Shown here piece after piece: positions 36,501 to 46,172 of a stretch of DNA of 64,000 bases. Within the stretch, counting starts at the first letter, position 1. Every line of letters starts with the position of its first letter. Location of the stretch: contig NC_060063.1 of assembly GCF_020283565.1 (NCBI RefSeq), forward strand, positions 20,092,720 to 20,156,719, written 5' to 3'. A program made the position numbers and the translations under genes. The notes beneath the pieces were generated by a model. That model ran no database searches. It was given only the letters and a program-made list of their open reading frames with translations, and was not told where the DNA came from. This stretch comes from Trifolium pratense (lineage: Eukaryota > Streptophyta > Magnoliopsida > Fabales > Fabaceae).

Positions 36501-38690
36501 AACTTAACCTCTTCAATTATATATTAATAAAGGAGTTAGGAGGGGTGGGATGAGTAGTTCAACTTAGGGGTGATCGTATTCGAACAAATCCAAAAGTAAA
36601 ATCGCAAACCGAACCAAGCCAAACCAAAACCGCAAAAAACCGCATTTAGTTTTAACCACACGGATCATTTTTCTTCTAAACCGTACAGTTTGGTTTGGTT
36701 TGCGGTTTTCATTTTAGAAAACCGAACCAAACCGCAATACTTAACTTAACTTTATCAACTATTAGCAACCAACCCAAATTGAGTCCATAAAATAGTAGGC
36801 TGTCAAAATATATCATTTCACGCACCCAGAACTATACTATTGGTATTAAAAATAAGTTATTATGTATATCAATTTCTGTATATGCATATTTTATCATGTA
36901 AACAATAAAATAAATTAAAATTTCATATGTTTATTTTGTAACAAGTTGGAAATATTGTCATATTTTTTATATCGTGATAAACCGCACAAACCGAACCAAC
37001 CTAACCGCATTGGTTTGGTTTGGATGACTTTTTAAAAACCAATTGAACCAAACCGAACGGCATGCATTTTTATCTCGCGGTTAGGATGACTTTTATGCTC
37101 AAAACCGAACCAAACCGCACCGCGAGCACCCCTTCAACTGGTTAAGCTAGTTGGCTAAAGGTTTTGGAGTTGGAGGTTCAGAGTTCAAATCCTGGCAGGG
37201 GAAAAAATTAACATAACATTATAATACTAACTACTAACAATTTGGTTATCATAAAAAAATAATAAAGGAGTTAGGATTCGTTGACACTAGGTGTCAAATT
37301 AAACTTTAATGCCAAATCTAAGATGTCCATTTTTTTTATGGTACATGCTAAAATGTCCATTTTATTTGATCTAAAGGTCGATAATTGTTCATTAAAAAAA
37401 TCACTTGAACTTCTCTTATTCTTGCTGCAACAAATATATTTGTTATATTAAAAAAATCTGAAATTCTTTTTATGCCAACATCATATCATATATTTTATAA
37501 AAGAACTTTATTGCTATTGTAAATTGCCACACTTTTTATTATAATTAATCATAAGTAAAAATGTTTTGGCTTTAACAAATTGTTAGTTGATTCACTGGTG
37601 ATTTCAATTTATATATAGCTTGGTTGTTGGTTGTTTGGATTAGTGAACTCATAAGGTATTGTTGAAAGTTTCATATGACTTTAGCATTAGTTATATTTTG
37701 TCTATACCTAATAATGTTAATATTGGTATGATGAAACTTAACCTCTTCAATTATATATTAATAAAGGAGTTAGGAGGGGTGGTATGAGTAGTTCAACTTA
37801 GGGGTGATCGTATCCGAACAAATCCAAAAGTAAAACCGCAAACCGAACCAATCCAAACCAAAACCGCATTTAGTTTTAACCGCACGGATCATTTTTCTTC
37901 TAAACCGTACAGTTTGGTTTGGTTTGCGGTTTTCATTTCAGAAAACCGAACCAAACCAAACCGCAATACTTAACTTAACTCTATCAACTATTAGCAATCA
38001 ACCCAATTTTAGTCCATAAAATAGTAGGCTGTCAAAATATATCATTTCACGCACCCAGAACTATACTATTGGTATTAAAAATAAGATATTATGTATATCA
38101 ATTTCTGTATATGCATATTTTATCATGTAAACAATAAAATAAATTAAAATTTCATATGTTTATTTTGTCACAAGTTGGAAATATTGTCATATTTTTTATA
38201 TCGTGATAAACCGCACAAACCTAACCGCATTGGTTTGGTTTGGTTTGGATGACTTTTTAAAAACCAATTGAACCAAACTGAACGGCATGCATTTTTATCT
38301 CGCGGTTAGGATGACTTTTATGCTCAAAATCGAACCAAACCGCACCGCGAGCAACCCTTCAACTGGTTAAGCTAGTTGGCTAAAGGTTTTGGAGTTGGAG
38401 GTTCAGAGTTCAAATCCTGGCAGGGGGAAAAAATTAACATAACATTATAATACTAACTACTAACAATTTGGTTATCATAAAAAAGCTAGTTGGCTAGGAT
38501 TCGTTGACACTAGGTGTCAAATTAAACTTTAATGCCAAATCTAAGATGTCCATTTTTTTTATGGTACATGCAAAAATGTCCATTTTATTTGATTTAAAGG
38601 TCGATAATTATTGATTAAAAAAATCACTTGAACTTCTCTTATTCTTGCTGCAACTAATATATTTTTTATATTAAAAAAATCTGAAATTCT

Positions 38691-38831
38691 TTCTATGTCA
38701 ACAGCATATCATATTTTATAAAAGAACTTTATTGCTATCGTAAATTGCCACACTTTTTATTTTCTATGTCCAACATCATATCATATTTTATAAAAGAACT
38801 TTATTGCTATTGTAAATTGCCACACTTTTAT
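38691..38831 (+). repeat. Local ~70-bp duplication in the last monomer
   Basis: The block TTCTATGTCAACAGCATATC through TTGCCACACTTTT is repeated once in tandem (second copy from about 38761, with an extra C and small changes). Other monomers hold a single copy. The same monomer has GCTAGTTGGCTAGG in place of the AATAAAGGAGTTAGG segment near 38484, so the array edge is degenerate. Confidence 0.8.
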
Positions 38832-38943
38832 TTATAACTAATCATAAGTAAAAATGTTTTGGCTTTAACAAATTGTTAGTTGGTTCAGTGGTGATTTCAA
38901 TTTATATATAGCTTGGTTGTTGGTTGTTTGGATTAGTGAACTC

Positions 38944-40059
38944 TGAAGGTGTGAAAACACAAGAAGGGGGGGGGGGGTTGAATTGTGTTTTAGCCAAGTT
39001 AAAACTTTTCTCAAGTTCTTAACTTAACTAAGTTAGCAGCGGATAAGTAACACAATAACACAAATAATAACAAGATAAGAGAAGGAGAGAAAGCTCACAA
39101 GCAATTTATACTGGTTCCTCTCACAAAACGAGAGTAGTCCCGTCCCCTTGCACTTCCAAGGGATTTCACTATAATCACACAAGATTACAAATGCTCAAGC
39201 ACACAAGCAAGAGACTTCACAACAATGTTCAAGCACACAAGCTTAAGACTTCTCACTTAAGCACACAAGCTTAAGTTTTCTCAAGTACCAGAGATAATAA
39301 AATAGTTGAAAGAATACACTGCTCTTAAGAGAACCTTAAAGAGCAAATACAATGAATACAGAGTATTTGGACTAAGAGTGCAAAAACACTAGTTCAGAGG
39401 TTCAGAGCCTGTATTCGTAATTCAGAGTTTGTTCGAGCGCGTGTATAATTCTTGATAAATTGATATATTATACAACTGATCCTTCTAGTATATATATAAC
39501 CAGAAAAAGAGTCGTTGCATAAAAGATGACCGTTGAAGTAGATAACCTTTTGTCTTCACGCAGCTTGTCTTGATGCAGTTTGGTTGTTTCTAAAACTGAG
39601 TAAGAGTTTCAGACACTTTGACCATGTGCAGAGGAGACTTTCCTTATTCAGCTAACAAGTCTGATGTCCCACGTTCTCAAGAGTGGACATACAAAATGAG
39701 AGTAGCTGTTCTGATCAAGCTTGAAAGGTCCTTTTCTTCATTGGTAGAAGAGTTGACTTGCAAAAGAGAATCTTTACAAACTTCAAGAAGATCTTCAGAG
39801 TTTGATGAAGCTTAGACCTTAAGAAGTTCTGACGACTTCATCATCTGAAGGTTGTAACTTCTGAAGTTCAATATCTTCTGAGCGCTTGTGAACTTCTGAA
39901 TACATATCTTCTAAGCTTCATTCAGAGCTTATCTGAAGCTAATATCTGCACACTTAATTTAAATTTTTAGTCCTTCCAATTGTTTATTAATACTTTGTTA
40001 TCATCAAAACCTTAATAGATTTAGGGGCAAACATTTTATAAATCAATTTTGTTCCAACA
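38944..40059 (-). repeat. Copia A(-) 3' LTR (1116 bp)
   Basis: On the minus strand it runs TGTTGGAACAAAATTGATTT to TTTTCACACCTTCA, the same ends as the LTR at 60921-62001, with moderate divergence. It carries a G11 run on the plus strand near 38967. The plus-strand ORF at 39618-39815 is antisense to the LTR and has a counterpart in the other LTR. Confidence 0.9.
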
Positions 40060-40073
40060 ATCTCCCCCTTTTT
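40060..40073 (-). promoter_or_regulatory. Copia A(-) polypurine tract
   Basis: Minus strand AAAAAGGGGGAGAT immediately before the LTR. Further CCCCCT blocks at about 40159, 40283 and 40492 give additional minus-strand purine tracts upstream. Confidence 0.85.
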
Positions 40074-40611
40074 GATGATGACAAACATAAGTATTAATTC
40101 ACAATTGTTGTTAAATTAACTTATCATGTTTCTCTTAGGTTTATGAGGTTTGCAAGCTCCCCCTAAGATTGATACTCCATAAAGCCTAAGCTTTAAGTTT
40201 TATCCATGATATTTTAATTTAGTATAAGACTTAAGTAGTTTAGAGTAAAACAAATTTCATATCTTTCTTCAGAGCGAGAGGTTTGCAAGCTCTCCCCCTG
40301 AGTCTCATAAGGCTAAGTTAAAATTGCACTTTTAACTTATCCTTACTTATGAAATTTATTTTCAGTTTTAAAATACTTAATCTCCGCATTGAAATTCGTA
40401 AAACAACTAAAAGATAACTTTTAATAACTTAACAAACAAAAGTGGTTTCAGCTTTTTGAAACTTATCAACTTATCAATTAATGCGTAACTACTCCCCCTT
40501 TTGTCATTATCAAAAAGCAAAAAGTTAGGAAACCAAGATAGTCAAAGATAGAAATTGGTTGTTACAAAGGTGAATTTATTTCACAAACGAAAACCAACGC
40601 GCCAAAAAGTC
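40074..40611 (-). other. Copia A(-) non-coding 3' region
   Basis: No ORF is convincing. It contains three extra AGGGGGAG-type tracts on the minus strand, the nearest to the env-like ORFs being ACAAAAGGGGGAGTAGT at about 40490. On the plus strand it lies upstream of the TATA box of the antisense ORF. Confidence 0.5.
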
Positions 40612-40619
40612 TATAAAAG
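40612..40619 (+). promoter_or_regulatory. TATA box of the antisense ORF
   Basis: TATAAAAG lies 67 bases before the ATG at 40686. It is followed by an A-rich leader with CACAACAAAATATAAGCAAG-type sequence, typical of plant 5' untranslated regions. The whole unit is antisense to Copia A. Confidence 0.55.
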
Positions 40620-40685
40620 GAGAACTTTGTTAACAAACATTCTTCACAACAAAATATAAGCAAGATATAACAAAAATCAAGAAGA

Positions 40686-40988
40686 ATGAAAAGGTTTAGC
40701 CCTCGTATCGCTGAGTTTCGCAGAAAGAAAGAAGAAGAACGAGAAAGAGAAGAAAAAGATAAAGAAGACAATAAGAAGTCACAAGACGCTGAAATCATTA
40801 TCATCTCGTCAGACTCTGAGGCTGAGGAAGATGAAATTGACGCTGACTATGCTGAATTCTTGGCTGGCTATGTTCCAGAAGAAGAACAAGACGAAGAAGA
40901 AGAAGAGCAGAACCCAGATCCTATAGAAATATCATCAGATGATGCTGAGGAGAAATCTGTGATTTCTTCTGAGGATCAATCTGAATAG
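40686..40988 (+). CDS. Small acidic protein antisense to Copia A, two SIM-like motifs
   Basis: A 100-codon intact ORF runs opposite to the retrotransposon. Residues 1-33 are basic and charged (MKRFSPRIAEFRRKKEEERE), then the chain is strongly acidic. IIIISSDSE (37-45) and IEISSDD (80-86) look like SUMO-interacting motifs: a short run of branched hydrophobic residues followed by serine and acid. A TATA box lies upstream and AATAAA at 41040-41045 lies 52 bases after the stop, so it looks like a self-contained transcription unit. No signal peptide or membrane segment. The function is unknown; binding to sumoylated protein is only an inference. Chance is possible in acidic, A/G-rich DNA. Confidence 0.45.
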   Translation: MKRFSPRIAEFRRKKEEEREREEKDKEDNKKSQDAEIIIISSDSEAEEDEIDADYAEFLAGYVPEEEQDEEEEEQNPDPIEISSDDAEEKSVISSEDQSE

Positions 40989-41039
40989 GTTTAGGTTGTC
41001 TTTTCTTCTTACCAATGTACTCAGCATATTCAGATCATC

Positions 41040-41045
41040 AATAAA
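41040..41045 (+). terminator. Candidate polyadenylation signal of the antisense ORF
   Basis: AATAAA followed by T-rich sequence, 52 bases after the ORF stop. Confidence 0.35.
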
Positions 41046-41231
41046 AAATTTTCTTTTAAAAAGTGTTTGTGTTCTTATTTTCTTGTTTAAACCGTATAGA
41101 ATAAATAAAGGTAAACCACAAAAAAAAATGAAATAACGAACCAAATATCCAAGTTAAAATCCAAAGAAACAGAAAAAATTGTTCAGAAGATAAATAAAAC
41201 AAACATAAATAACATAAAGGTGTAGAGAATC

Positions 41232-41852
41232 CTAGGGTTTCTGAAGAAAGGCTAAGAGAATGTCAAATTTGTCGTTCAAGGAGTCCACTTTGGAGTCAAG
41301 CTTATCCACCTTGGACTCTAGATTCTGATGATTTGATCTTTGCCTCTCAAGAGCTTCTTGTTGTTGCCTCAATGCATCCTGAAGAACCTTTAGCTGATCT
41401 GAATCCATAGGAGCTTTGCCTTTATCAGAGGAGGGTTCACCATCCTCTTGATAATCAATCATAAGAACATCAGCATCTGGAGCATCCTCTTGATGCAGCT
41501 CATCAGCTTGTTGGGCAATCCTCGCAGCAGCTTCAACCAAACGTTCAGTTTCAATCCTCTGATCTTCATGACTCTTAAAGAGTTTGGAATCTATCCAGCA
41601 GTCCTTGAAAGCATTCAGACGCATCACAGCAGCAGACACAGCAGCAAACTTAGCACGCTCATTATCGTCATGACTATACATAGTTAGCCTCTTCAAACCA
41701 GCCCTTGCTAAACCTTCCTTCATCAGATGAACAACCTCCATATCCCGTTTACCAATAACAGACTTGATATCCTCACCAACTGCATCCAGAGCATTACAGA
41801 TTTTGGCCTTGAGCAATGATACTTTACTATCCACATCAGAGGGACACACCAA
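41232..41852 (-). pseudogene. Copia A(-) env-like ORF, C-terminal part
   Basis: 206 codons. The first half is helical and alanine/leucine-rich. The C-terminus is a heptad-like coiled coil: LKVLQDALRQQQEALERQR, then a VDKLDSKVDSLNDKFD repeat, ending FLQKP. It follows the next ORF (41993-43024) in the same direction with about 140 bases between, broken by stops. In related elements both parts usually form one protein, so I read it as the separated tail of the env-like ORF. It could instead be an independent ORF, since it has its own ATG. Confidence 0.5.
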
Positions 41853-41992
41853 GAGATCACTATCCGTTCTTTATATTTGACAACCTAAGTAGATCATCAT
41901 AAAGCTGATTGGAGAGGTTACCGAATAGGTCAGAAGGTGAGGGTGAGATATAGGGAGGGGTTAAATGTTTTGGTGATTCAGGAGCAGGGTTG

Positions 41993-43024
41993 TCAATGAT
42001 AACAACATCTGCCTCTGAAGGTCTTGGAGATATAGTTCTTGGGTTTCCTCTTAGGTTTATACATGTTTACTGGAGCCTTTGGAACCATACTCCTATCAAC
42101 AGTAAAACCTTCATCTTGAAGAACCTTCAGATAATCTTGAATGACTTCCTCAGCATCCAGTTCAGAAATGATAGGATAACCATTCACATACAGCCGGTCT
42201 TCAAGACGTACTTCGAACTCTTGTTTAGGTTGAACCAGCTTGGTGTTAATGAGATGCATCTTTGTCAAAAAGCTTGCATTCAGAACTTCTGGAGAGAACT
42301 TCTGAGCTATAAGTTCTGGATAAAACTTCTTCAAATTCTGAATGATGTGACCTTGGAAGAGAAGATCTGAAAGCAGTCTAGGATAAACAATGGTTGTTTT
42401 CCTCTGAGACTTGCTTAAGAAGATGGCTTCACATATCCTCTCAAAGAAGTATTTACCCAGATTGACTTTCCTTTCAGTCAGAAGAAAGTATATCAGATGG
42501 CGATGGGGCCAGGAGATAGTATCAGTACCACCAACTCTTGGACTGATAGTTGATAGAATAATTTTGAATAGAACCCTACATTCTTCTGTCAGACCTTTAA
42601 CCTTTCCCTTCAGCTTCATATCAATGCACATCCTGTGCAGAAGTTCTTCTCTGAATCTTGTATCCTTCTTAAAGTCATCCAGCACCAACCTAGAGTTATC
42701 CAAGCCAAGCAAGGCATTAAAGTGGATTGGAGAGAAAGTAAGATTGATACCACAGATGTTAGACCTAATCTGTGTACCGGTGAACTCCAATAAACCCATC
42801 TCCTTCCTAGTTTTTCCCTTCAGACTAGGATCCCTTTCAATTGCAGCACGTTCTTCTAGCTTAGCTTCGTACTTAGTAAAGACTCTTGCTTTCATCCAGA
42901 ATTTCTTCAAGAGATCTGGGTAGATAGGACCATTCAACATGTCGAAATACTTATCCCAACCTTGAGCAGAAAAATACGGCTTCACATCAAACCCATTTTC
43001 CTTCAGACTATCAAAGTCGACCAT
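41993..43024 (-). pseudogene. Copia A(-) env-like ORF, central part (343 codons)
   Basis: Largely intact reading frame between RNase H and the 3' LTR, the position of the env-like extra ORF of SIRE/Maximus Copia elements. Recognisable segments are GWDKYFDMLNGPIYPDLLKK near residue 23, ...MGLLEFTGTQIRSNICGI... and ISWPHRHLIYFLLTERKVNL, typical of legume 'putative plant transposon protein' annotations. No transmembrane helix is obvious, so a true envelope role is doubtful. Its natural N-terminus probably begins at MSGSSS (55896, minus), which the Gypsy insertion at 43089 separates from it. A frameshift or stop also lies just upstream of the ATG used here. Confidence 0.6.
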
Positions 43025-43849
43025 CTTCTCAGGAAGTAACGTTAGTTGAGATTATGGGAATTCCATCTCGTTCCCAACAATCTGAAGATGTAACGACCCA
43101 AATTTATTATTCACTATTTAAGTGTTTAATTATTTGGTGATGTGGTTTTTAAGTAAGATAGTAACTTTATGTTATTTATCGAGAGTTTTAGTTAACGCGC
43201 GAGTTAGTGAGAGTTAACGCGAGTTGGGCCAAGCGATTGGGCTTGAGGCCCAATGGGCCTTAGCATGTGAGGGGCGCCCATATAGGGCAAGGGAGAGAGA
43301 GAAAGCTCATATTTTTCTCTTTGTCTTGGAGCTTAGAGAGAAGGAAGAGCATGGGTGAGCTAGGGCAAGAGCTTGGAGGAGAGATTCGAGGAGCAATTGT
43401 CGAGCTTTCGTCGGATTAAGGTAAGAGAGTAGATTTCATATTCGTGGGTGACTCGAGGAAGGGGAGAATGTCGATTTCTCCTCACCCGAACTTCCTCCAC
43501 CCCATTTTCGTTTTAGATTGGAATGGATTTTCTTGATGAAAATCGTTCCTAAGGTTCTTGATATGTTTAACATGCTTGTAACATGATTAATGAACGGAAA
43601 TAATGGTAAAAACGAGTTGTATGAAAGATTAAACTCAAGAACTTAGTGTTCTTGAGTGTTTTGATGAAGAAGTATTTAATCTCTACTTTTTCGATGTTTA
43701 TGATGTAGATCTGAGGAATGAACTGTCCTTTTGTGTTTAGATGTGCTTGTTATGCTTGAATATGAACTTATTTGGGGTTTATAACATGAAAAATGGGATT
43801 TTTGGGTGAATTGGTGTGGAAAACGCAGGTTTTGAACTGTCCTGACAGG

Positions 43850-44022
43850 AGGCGTTCGCTAGGCATTCGCTTAGCGAACGTGTGGCGAACAGCTCGCCAC
43901 AGCTTCGCTACAGCTTCGCCACGAGCAGGTGATCCTCTGGTGAGCTTCGCTAAGCCTTCGCTAGGCCTTCGCTTAGCGAACAGCTTCGCTAAGCCTTCGC
44001 TATGCCTTCGCTTAGCGAACAG
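43850..44022 (+). repeat. TTCGCTNAGCGAA palindrome cluster in the 5' LTR
   Basis: Several copies of TTCGCT(A/T)AG and its partner CGCTTAGCGAA, including a complete TTCGCTTAGCGAA at 43866-43878. The cluster repeats at 54378-54550 in the 3' LTR. A related CGCTCAGCGA cluster is in the Gypsy LTR at 60215-60395. Confidence 0.8.
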
Positions 44023-44210
44023 CACTGTGACAGCAACTTTTTGATAATTGTTTTAAGTGCAATTAGGCACTTGTAACATGGATTTAAGGTATCCTAACAT
44101 GCAATTAGGTGTTTATAACCATGATTAATTGTATTGTGATGATAGTTGTTGATTATATGTGTGGAATATAATTGTTGTTGATTGTGTTGATGATGTTTGT
44201 TAAAATGTCA

Positions 44211-44533
44211 AAGAAGTATATTAAGGTGTTAATCAACTTAATAAAGAAGGATATTAGAGTATGTTATTCTAATAAAGAAGTATATCGAATTATGTTATTC
44301 GATAAAGACGGATATTAAGGTATTGATTATCTTAATAAAGACGGACGTTGGATAGTGTTCCACGTTATTGTTGATGGGCTATATGCCAAAATTGTTGATG
44401 AATATATTCATGAGTTTTGAGTGCATGCATCATGAATATTTAGGGATATTGGCTTGTCCAATAAAGAAGGATATCAAACTATATTTGTTTGATAAAGAAG
44501 GATATCAGAGGTGAAATACCCTGATAAAGACGA
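44211..44533 (+). other. Array of eight hairpins with differing, complementary stems, 5' LTR copy
   Basis: Stem arms: TATTAAG/CTTAATA (44219-44243), TATTAGA/TCTAATA (44252-44274), TATCGAAT/ATTCGATA (44283-44304), TATTAAG/CTTAATA (44313-44337), ACGTTGG/CCACGT with one bulge (44345-44365), TATTGG/CCAATA (44447-44463), TATCAAAC/GTTTGATA (44472-44494) and TATCAG/CTGATA (44503-44526). After most 3' arms comes the linker AAGAAGGA or AAGACGGA. ATGAATATATTCAT (about 44399-44412) is a further palindrome. Linkers are conserved while stem sequences differ but remain paired. Confidence 0.8.
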
Positions 44534-45311
44534 TGGTACCACATGCATTAGAGGTGTCTAGAGGACATAACATGAATGTGAAGCATTAGATTGCATTAGG
44601 GATTATGTGTGCATTTTATAATAAATGATGTTTGACACATGGTAAATGTTGATTGTTAATCCGTATGTGAGGAGCAGAGTCCGTCATGACTATAAAATGA
44701 ACAACGCAGGGTCCGTCATGACCATAATCTGAACAATGTATTTGTTGATGTTTTGGTATTGTCCGAGACGACGTGAAACTATATGTTTGGTGTATTTTGT
44801 GAATGATTGATTAGGTGATAAATGAAGTATATGCATGATATATGAATATGCATGAATGATAGTGATGTATATGTATAATGTATGATTATGCATGTTTTAT
44901 GAAGAAGTGTTTAAGTACCCTTTACTTACACTTGTATATTTTGAGTATGTTATCTAACTCTCTTTTATGTGTTATGTGCTGGACCGTTGGGGGTCCAGAT
45001 TTACAGGTTTTGTGGTATTCGATGTCGAGTCGTCGGTGAAGCTCTGCTCTGATTGTAACACGGGAAAGGGTTTTATATTGTATATAAAGTCTATTGTCTT
45101 GGTTGTTTTGTATAATCAATAAATACATTATTTGATTCAAAGATTTGTATAAACACTATTTTTACTAATTAATTACATTGGTATTATTTTGATAGAGGAG
45201 TGTAATACTCGAACCGATATTCAATAAATTAAATGTGATTTTCCGTTGCGTATTTTGAAAAAGATTTTACTAAGGTAGAAATATATAAATAATGGGTTTG
45301 GGTGTTACAAT

Positions 45312-45323
45312 TGGTATCAGAGC
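45312..45323 (+). promoter_or_regulatory. Tekay-like primer binding site
   Basis: TGGTATCAGAGC, complement of the initiator methionine tRNA 3' end, two bases after the LTR. Confidence 0.9.
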
Positions 45324-46172
45324 CCCGTTGTCTTCGGACTGGGTGGGTTATGTGTCGATCAGAGCAGGTCTGTGCAGTCAGACCAAGTGAGTATTGTGTG
45401 TCAGTCGCGTTTGTCTAACAATTTTGTTGTGTTTGTTTTGTGAAATCACTTATATTGTTCATTTAGGAACTATGAGTGGTGTGAATTGGATTAGTTGATC
45501 CATTCTTTTGTTGAGTAATTGTATGAGTGCTATGCTTCTATGTTTATAATAGTTGTATATGCTTAGAGTTTAACCTTTGTGTAGTTTAAACTTGGTTGAT
45601 TGATGCTTATTTGCTAATTGTTGACGATCCGGCATGATATAAAACTGCATGTGACGATCCGGCATGATATAAAACTGCATGTGGTAATGATTTGAAATAG
45701 TTTTAAAAGAAAAACTAATGTTATTTCTTGATGATGAAGATTTTAGTGAAAATATAGAGTTATTTTCTTTTGAATAAGTGAAAATTAAATTTTCAAGATA
45801 GTGAGAAGAGTAGGATGTTAATGAATCCTAGTGTGTGTTTGTTATATGTTTGTTTATAACATGTGCTAGATGATTACTAGGCATTTGAATTGCTATGCGT
45901 TTTATGAGTACAAACATGAAGACCTCATAATTCTATGTCGTGATTGTTGATGCATGATTCTAATTGTGCTTTCAAGTCTATAATGATGTTATATGCTTGA
46001 TGTTTTGGATTTTGTGGATTAGTGAGTCGAGAAAACGAGAGTTTAGTGAGCGTAAGTTCAAAACCGTAGCAGAGCACCCAGATTTTTGGATGTGCTCGCT
46101 AGGCGAAGAATGAACCTCGCTGAGTCTCACTAAGTCTTGCTATATCCTGTGAATGTTTTTGACTTGTCTCAC
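45324..46172 (+). other. Tekay-like internal region, left part
   Basis: No gag ORF is visible where one should be. A 28-bp duplication (GACGATCCGGCATGATATAA-type) lies at about 45624-45680. A CGCTAGGCGAA motif at about 46095 is related to the LTR cluster. The sequence resumes at 51145 after the nested element, marked by the CTCAC target duplication. Confidence 0.6.

Larger units (their letters stand above)
16149..38943 (+). repeat. Tandem-repeat array, right part (about 18.5 monomers of 1.22-1.24 kb)
   Basis: The landmark GGTTCAGAGTTCAAATCC (one copy reads ATTC) recurs at 16284, 17508, 18729, 19952, 21174, 22396, 23618, 24840, 26062, 27299, 28536, 29773, 31010, 32247, 33485, 34717, 35942, 37185 and 38400. 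Periods fall in blocks: about 1222 bp (to 26062), 1237 bp (26062-32247), then an alternating 1215-1243 bp block. Most of the 15-bp difference is the presence or absence of a segment containing TCAATTTCTGTATA. Monomers within blocks are near-identical. No conserved ORF exists. The array ends where Copia A inserted. Confidence 0.95.
43089..45309 (+). repeat. Tekay-like 5' LTR (2221 bp)
   Basis: It runs TGTAACGACCCAAATTT to GGGTTTGGGTGTTACA. It contains a purine-rich leader ending AAGGTAAGAG at 43418-43427, a TTCGCTNAGCGAA cluster at 43850-44022, and the hairpin array at 44211-44533. Small ORFs (43768-44044, 44690-45140) occur in both LTRs and are by-products of the repeats. Confidence 0.95.

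Noticed and set aside
16149..38943. CRISPR-like or rDNA-type array
   Set aside because: The 1.2-kb unit has no short repeat/spacer alternation and no rRNA sequence; it is a eukaryotic satellite-type array.
43768..45140. ORFs at 43768-44044, 44690-44893 and 44922-45140 repeated at 54296-55668
   Set aside because: They fall in LTR copies and arise from the CGCTNAGCG cluster and AT-rich sequence.
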